Assembly (NCBI GenBank): GCA_018003015.1
Contig: JAGNEZ010000004.1
Coordinates: 146,512-210,511, forward strand
DNA: 64,000 nucleotides
From: Phycisphaerae bacterium
GTDB taxonomy: Bacteria; Planctomycetota; Phycisphaerae; UBA1845; PWPN01
Direction: 5' to 3'
The translations under genes were made by a program, and so were the position numbers. Positions 62,511-64,000 of the stretch are shown here, in pieces; within the stretch, counting starts at the first letter, position 1; each line of letters begins with the position of its first letter. The notes beneath the pieces are model-generated. The model saw only the letters and a list, made by a program, of their open reading frames with translations. It made no database searches and was not told where the DNA came from.

Positions 62511-63512
62511 GTGACGGGTAATCGACAAGCCGACCGCATGCAGGCAGATCGTGAGGAACTCGCCCGCCGAATCGCAAACGCACTGCCACGCGATGGTCAC
62601 CTGGAGCCGCAGCCGGGTCTGCACTTCCACCGGCATTCCACAGTAGGCGAACGAGTGTGCGGCTTCGATCCGGCCGCATTCTGCGTCATCGCCCAGGGCA
62701 GCAAGGTCATCCTCCTCGGCCAAGATACGTTCCGTTACGACCCGGGCCACTACCTGGTCGGCACGATGCAAGTGCCGCTCATGGCCGAAGTTGTGAAAGC
62801 GTCCGCGGAGCGTCCGTACCTTGGTTTCCGGCTGGTGCTCGATCCTGCAGTGCTGACATCGGTGATGGCGGAGTCAGGTCTCACGCAGCCACGCGGGCAA
62901 GGCTGCGGCGTGAAGGCGGTCGATGTCAGCCGCCTTGACGCAAGCCTGCTCGACGCGACGCTAAGGCTCGTACGGCTCATCGACACCGTGACCGAGTATC
63001 ACGTGCTCGGGCCGCTCGTCATCCGCGAGATTGTCTATCGCCTGCTGACCGGGGCCCAGGGGCACCGCGTACGCCACCTCGCGACGTTCGGTGGTCATGC
63101 TCACCGCATGGTTCGCGCGGCCGAGATACTGCGCGAGAGCTACAACAAACCGCTGCGGATCGAGCATCTCGCCCAGGAACTCGGAATGAGCGTCTCGGGC
63201 TTCCACGCCCATTTTAAGGCCGCCACCGCCATGAGTCCGCTGCAGTTCCAGAAACAGTTGCGGCTTCAGGAAGCCCGCCGCCTGCTGCTCAGCGCCAGTC
63301 TCGACGCTGCGGAGGCCGGTTACCGTGTCGGCTACGATGATGCCTCTCACTTCAGCCGTGAGTACAAGCGATATTTCGGCGACTCACCGATGCGGGATGT
63401 CGAGCGGCTGCGAACCTCGGTCCTCCATTCGTCCGGTCACTATTGGAGGTCACGCGATCCGAAAGGCGGATCAGCAAAGAGGGACAGTCGCCGTCTCGGC
63501 GAGGGGCTATGA
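62511..63512 (+). CDS. AraC family transcriptional regulator
   Basis: 333 residues. An N-terminal AraC_N-type sensor (HFHRHSTVGERVCGFDPAAFCVIAQGSKVILLG) is followed by a C-terminal pair of helix-turn-helix motifs: RIEHLAQELGMSVSGFHAHFKAATAMSPLQFQKQLRLQEARRLLL and GYRVGYDDASHFSREYKRYFGDSP. GTG 62511 has GGGAGG 8 bases upstream; an in-frame GTG at 62493 is also open. It is divergent from the PQQ-propeller gene across 192 bases, which could hold its operator. The last 6 bases overlap the convergent PQQ remnant. Confidence 0.9.
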   Translation: MTGNRQADRMQADREELARRIANALPRDGHLEPQPGLHFHRHSTVGERVCGFDPAAFCVIAQGSKVILLGQDTFRYDPGHYLVGTMQVPLMAEVVKASAERPYLGFRLVLDPAVLTSVMAESGLTQPRGQGCGVKAVDVSRLDASLLDATLRLVRLIDTVTEYHVLGPLVIREIVYRLLTGAQGHRVRHLATFGGHAHRMVRAAEILRESYNKPLRIEHLAQELGMSVSGFHAHFKAATAMSPLQFQKQLRLQEARRLLLSASLDAAEAGYRVGYDDASHFSREYKRYFGDSPMRDVERLRTSVLHSSGHYWRSRDPKGGSAKRDSRRLGEGL

Positions 63513-63887
63513 GCCGCGTGCGGAAGCCGACGGCTCGATGACTGCTTGAGTTGTCGGCACGGTAGCCGGTTGAGTGGTAGGCGGAGCGGCACCCGCTGCC
63601 ATCGCGTACAGATGCGAGCGGTCAACGATGTACAACGTGCCATTGGCGGGAGTGACGGTCGAGCAGATCGGCTGTTTCATCGGGTTCTTGGCGAGCAGCT
63701 TGCTCTTCCGGCCTTCGGCGAATACGAACATATCGCCGTCTTCCGTGCCGATGTAGACCTTGCCGTCAGCCACCATCGGCGACGCCCACGTCGCAGATCC
63801 CAGATCGTGCTTCCAGAGAGGTGTGCCGTTCGACACATCCACGCAGTGGAGAAAACCACGAAGCTCGGCCACGTAGACCCCAACGTT
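63507..63887 (-). pseudogene. PQQ-propeller gene remnant (C-terminal part) cut by insertion
   Basis: About 121 residues from GTG 63872: AELRGFLHCVDVSNGTPLWKHDLGSATWASPMVADGKVYIGTEDGDMFVF. This is the blade pattern of PQQ-like propellers. Upstream of it the same frame stays open (GLCNVGVYVAELRG) but changes character near 63880-63890, and the 3' end of another coding frame stops at 63904. So the gene seems to lack its N-terminal blades. It converges on the AraC gene, overlapping its end by 6 bases. Confidence 0.65.
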
Positions 63888-63903
63888 GCATAATCCGCCC
63901 GCC

Positions 63904-64000
63904 TCAAGCGGCGTGTTGGGCGGTCTTCATCGCCTGCAGCAGGCCGAGGAGCCTTTGCCGGGCCCAGGTATTGGCGTTGCAGGTGAGGGTGAAGACGCCT
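63904..64000 (-). mobile_element. Probable transposase 3' end (cut by window edge)
   Basis: Reading leftward from the edge, the frame GVFTLTCNANTWARQRLLGL then LQAMKTAQHAA ends in TGA at 63904-63906. Codon third positions are almost all C or G, so it looks coding. The end lies directly beside the truncated PQQ-propeller gene, with ATTATGCAACGTTGGGG on the leftward strand between the two, a likely element terminal sequence. The transposase family cannot be named from 31 residues. Partial and inferential. Confidence 0.45.

Noticed and set aside
1..64000. CRISPR array, rRNA or tmRNA
   Set aside because: No regularly spaced repeats, no rRNA-like stretches and no tmRNA features were seen on reading the window.

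Overview
The window is high-GC DNA packed with genes on both strands. It looks like a planctomycete, most likely a Phycisphaerae-type lineage. That is inference from gene content: a Ser/Thr kinase fused to WD40 repeats, a PEP-CTERM-like protein, a dockerin-like secreted protein, a pseudopilin with the H-X9-DG motif, DUF1080 and PQQ-propeller exported proteins, small zinc-ribbon membrane proteins, and KdsB (a Kdo lipid A marker, hence an outer membrane). No rRNA gene is present to confirm it.

Layout. 1-6.5 kb (+) is a cell-wall/division cluster: ftsW (partial), murG, murC, murB, ddl and an ftsQ-like gene. It stops there; two glycine-rich membrane proteins follow instead of ftsA/ftsZ. 8.2-12.9 kb (-) holds a 34-residue hydrophobic peptide gene, a Cys-rich protein, a Ser/Thr kinase that has lost its N-lobe, and aroC. 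13.0-16.0 kb (+) is a cobalamin riboswitch with a terminator, then three exported proteins (PEP-CTERM, dockerin-like, pseudopilin), the most interesting unit here; a CysQ/Hal2-like phosphatase follows. 17-41 kb is mixed: hemH, a double-cyclophilin exported protein, folK, a C45-type lipoprotein, mntP, a TIM-barrel glycosidase-like protein, rsmG, btpA, a Wzz-shaped coiled-coil protein, zinc-ribbon proteins, ybjQ, a beta-helix protein, an M24-fold pseudoenzyme, the kdsB-pyrG pair, an NCS2-type permease, a CAP lipoprotein and a TPR protein.

41.5-50.3 kb (-) is one long operon for a MacB/Lol-like ABC system: one ATPase, two pairs of FtsX-type permeases (A1-B1 and A2-B2), a membrane-fusion adaptor, a double-DUF1080 exported protein inserted in the second pair, and a small basic protein at the head. 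50.7-57.5 kb (-) is a housekeeping run tRNA-Gln, glmU, prs, rplY, pth, rpsF, ssb, rplI, dnaB, with rpsR missing from its usual place. 58-64 kb carries a large six-hairpin glycosidase-like exported protein, a PQQ-propeller protein, an AraC regulator and, at the right edge, a PQQ-propeller gene remnant abutting the 3' end of a probable transposase.

How the parts fit: the left cluster makes lipid II and divides the cell; kdsB-pyrG supplies CMP-Kdo and the CTP it needs; glmU and prs supply UDP-GlcNAc and PRPP; the B12-controlled operon is a candidate corrinoid-acquisition surface system; the ABC operon is a candidate envelope export system. Functions are from reading the sequence; no database search was run.
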